Below are positions 6,654 through 8,083 of a stretch of DNA of 8,083 nucleotides, in pieces. The notes under the pieces are model-generated. The model had not been told where the DNA came from. It saw nothing but the letters and a program-made list of their open reading frames with translations, and did no database searches. Both the position numbers and the translations under genes were made by a program. This DNA comes from Prevotellaceae bacterium (GTDB taxonomy: Bacteria > Bacteroidota > Bacteroidia > Bacteroidales > UBA932), in the NCBI GenBank assembly GCA_031267855.1, contig JAIRYH010000048.1:1-8083 (forward strand), written 5' to 3'. Each line of letters begins with the position of its first letter. The first letter of the stretch is position 1.

Positions 6654-7601
6654 ATGAAAGGGTGGTATAGTCGAATAGGATGTTTCCTCTTGTGTCTGCT
6701 TTTAATAGCGTGCAAAGAGAAAAAAACAAATGCCCCGGATGATACGTTGTTTAGCGGAGTTATTTCCATCGCGGTGGACGAAACGCTTTCGCCCCTCATA
6801 CAAGAAGAAATTGATGTATTCGAATCGCATTACGAACTGGCGAGCATTATCCCGAAATATACCGACGAAGTACATGCGCTGAATTTGCTGCTGAAAGACA
6901 GCGTTCGGTTTGCGGTTAGCACACGCCCGTTGCGGGAAGAAGAAATAGCTTCTTTTCACAGCCGGAATTTTTTTCCGCAATCCATAAAAATTGCCACTGA
7001 CGGCATTGCATTGATTATCCATAAAAGCAATGCCGACTCTATTGTCAACGTGAAAATGTTACGACAAATACTTTCCGGTAGGGTGTTGCGATGGAATGAA
7101 TTGTTCCCGCAATCGAAAGCAGGAACGATATCCGTGGTCTATGACCACCCCAATTCCAGTACGGTACGCTATGTGCAGGATTCTATTTGCCGGGATAAAC
7201 AATTGTCGGAACAATCCTACGCGGCAGGGACGAATCCAAAAGTAGTGGAATACGTTGCGCGTACACCGGGTGCATTGGGCATCATCGGCGTTAATTGGAT
7301 AAGTGAAGAACAGGATTCGGTTAGCAGGGAATTTTCGACAAGTATTCAAGTGATGCGGGTAAGCAGGGATGCACAGCCGACACGGCAAAACAGCTACCAG
7401 CCCTACCAATATTATCTTCATACGGGACAATACCCGTTTGTTCGAAATATTTACATTAACCTGAACGACCCGCGAAGCGGCTTACCGTCGGGGTTGACAA
7501 GTTTTATCACGTCATCCAGGGGGCAACGGATTATCCTGAAAGCAGGACTGCTGCCGGCAACCATGCCCGTAAATATTGTGCATATACGAGATGTATTATA
7601 A
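6654..7601 (+). CDS. PstS-like periplasmic lipoprotein (PBP-like domain) in the Ton operon
   Basis: A 315-residue lipoprotein: the signal peptide ends in lipobox L17-I-A-C20, so Cys20 should be lipidated. The rest resembles PstS phosphate-binding proteins: DGIALIIHKSN (116-126), LRQILSGRVLRWNEL (136-150), GALGIIGVNW (206-215) and the ending SGLTSFITSSRGQRIILKAGLLPA (279-302). Two regions that normally grip phosphate look changed. The N-terminal loop reads VDETLSPLI (41-49) instead of a Gly-Ser-Ser/Thr motif, and the R-x-S-G-S/T-G loop reads DHPNSSTVRY (164-173). There are no pstC, pstA, pstB or phoU genes beside it. It starts 17 bases after tonB, with AAAAAGGA at 6635-6642 as a possible ribosome site, and is followed after 12 bases by a TPR gene. 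I infer a role tied to the Ton motor or the envelope; true phosphate binding remains possible. Confidence 0.8.
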   Translation: MKGWYSRIGCFLLCLLLIACKEKKTNAPDDTLFSGVISIAVDETLSPLIQEEIDVFESHYELASIIPKYTDEVHALNLLLKDSVRFAVSTRPLREEEIASFHSRNFFPQSIKIATDGIALIIHKSNADSIVNVKMLRQILSGRVLRWNELFPQSKAGTISVVYDHPNSSTVRYVQDSICRDKQLSEQSYAAGTNPKVVEYVARTPGALGIIGVNWISEEQDSVSREFSTSIQVMRVSRDAQPTRQNSYQPYQYYLHTGQYPFVRNIYINLNDPRSGLPSGLTSFITSSRGQRIILKAGLLPATMPVNIVHIRDVL

Positions 7602-7613
7602 AAAATAAAAATC

Positions 7614-8083
7614 ATGAATCTATTTAAATTAACATGTTGCGTTTGCCTGCTCGGCGCAGGATTAACCGGCAAAGCCGATAATACTGCCGGCATTAACCTG
7701 TATGAATCGGAAATGTATAGCGTTTCAAAAAATTATTTTTTGAAACAGCTCCATGCCGCTTCCTCTCCGGAAGAAAAAGCCGAAGCCTGTTACTATTTAG
7801 GCAAAAGCTATTTGAAACTGAACCGTCCCGATTCGGCACACTATTACTTTACGCAGGGAATCGAAACATCGGCAACCTATCCGTTCAACCAAATCGGAGC
7901 GTCGATGCTGGCGCTGGAAGAATCTTCCAGCAAAGGAGCAGCGGATAAGGAATTGCAGAAAACAATAGAAGCATCGTTCAAGGATGCTATCAAGACGGAC
8001 AAAAAAAATATCCGGCTGCCATTAGCCGTTGCGGAAGCTTACGCCTATGTGAAAGACTATGCGAAAGCCGAAGAATACATCAA
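7614..8083 (+). CDS. Exported tetratricopeptide-repeat protein, 3' end outside window
   Basis: The frame is open from the ATG at 7614 to the window edge (156 complete codons). The N-terminus (MNLFKLTCCVCLLGAGLTGKA) is a signal peptide with cleavage likely near residue 21. No clear lipobox is placed for lipidation, although Cys residues occur at 8, 9 and 11. Alternating helices follow, with TPR-like spacing of small and aromatic residues: AEACYYLGKSYLKLNRPDSAHYYFTQGIE (56-84) is the clearest unit, and LPLAVAEAYAYVKDYAKAEEYI (135-156) begins another. TPR proteins are protein-binding scaffolds; here it would sit in the periplasm. It follows the PstS-like gene by 12 bases with an A-rich spacer, so it belongs to the same operon. 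A role as adaptor for the Ton motor, TonB or the lipoprotein is inference. Total length and repeat number cannot be seen. Confidence 0.85.
   Translation, partial: MNLFKLTCCVCLLGAGLTGKADNTAGINLYESEMYSVSKNYFLKQLHAASSPEEKAEACYYLGKSYLKLNRPDSAHYYFTQGIETSATYPFNQIGASMLALEESSSKGAADKELQKTIEASFKDAIKTDKKNIRLPLAVAEAYAYVKDYAKAEEYI

Overview
The window reads as chromosomal DNA of a member of the Bacteroidota, most likely Bacteroidales. Four things point there: an exbB-exbD-exbD-tonB gene order with a Bacteroidota-style TonB; a promoter matching the Bacteroides-type consensus TTTG-N19-TAnnTTTG; A-rich leaders without Shine-Dalgarno sequences before most start codons; and a GH3/serine-hydrolase fusion of a kind I associate with this phylum. 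All genes supported here lie on the + strand. I saw no tRNA, rRNA, insertion sequence, CRISPR array or prophage gene.

Region 1 (1-3360) is visibly richer in G+C than the rest. It holds the C-terminal end of a probable biotin-protein ligase (birA; its start lies outside the window). After a 78-base gap comes a 991-residue exported protein. Its N-terminal half is a NagZ-like GH3 beta-N-acetylglucosaminidase with an intact Asp-Ser-His acid/base motif and an intact nucleophile. Its C-terminal half is a serine beta-lactamase/AmiE-type hydrolase with SxxK, YSD and HSG motifs. The two halves resemble the separate NagZ and AmiE enzymes of Bacillus muropeptide rescue, so the protein may be a one-chain cell-wall recycling enzyme.

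Region 2 (3361-3607) is an AT-rich intergenic stretch with a strong Bacteroides-type promoter. A perfect 10-base palindrome overlaps the -7 element and the expected start of transcription.

Region 3 (3608-8083, running off the end) appears to be one operon: exbB, two different exbD genes, tonB, a PstS-like lipoprotein, and an exported TPR protein cut by the window edge. ExbB and ExbD form the proton-driven motor in the inner membrane and TonB carries its energy to outer-membrane receptors. The PstS-like protein has no pstCAB beside it and seems to lack the usual N-terminal phosphate-binding motif, so its place in this operon suggests a role linked to the motor or envelope rather than ordinary phosphate import. 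The gap between exbB and the first exbD holds a perfect hairpin and several short repeats. One 11-base repeat also occurs in the exbB leader.

The best candidates for something not yet described are the last two genes as accessory parts of a Ton-type motor, the paired divergent ExbD proteins, and the two-enzyme cell-wall hydrolase.
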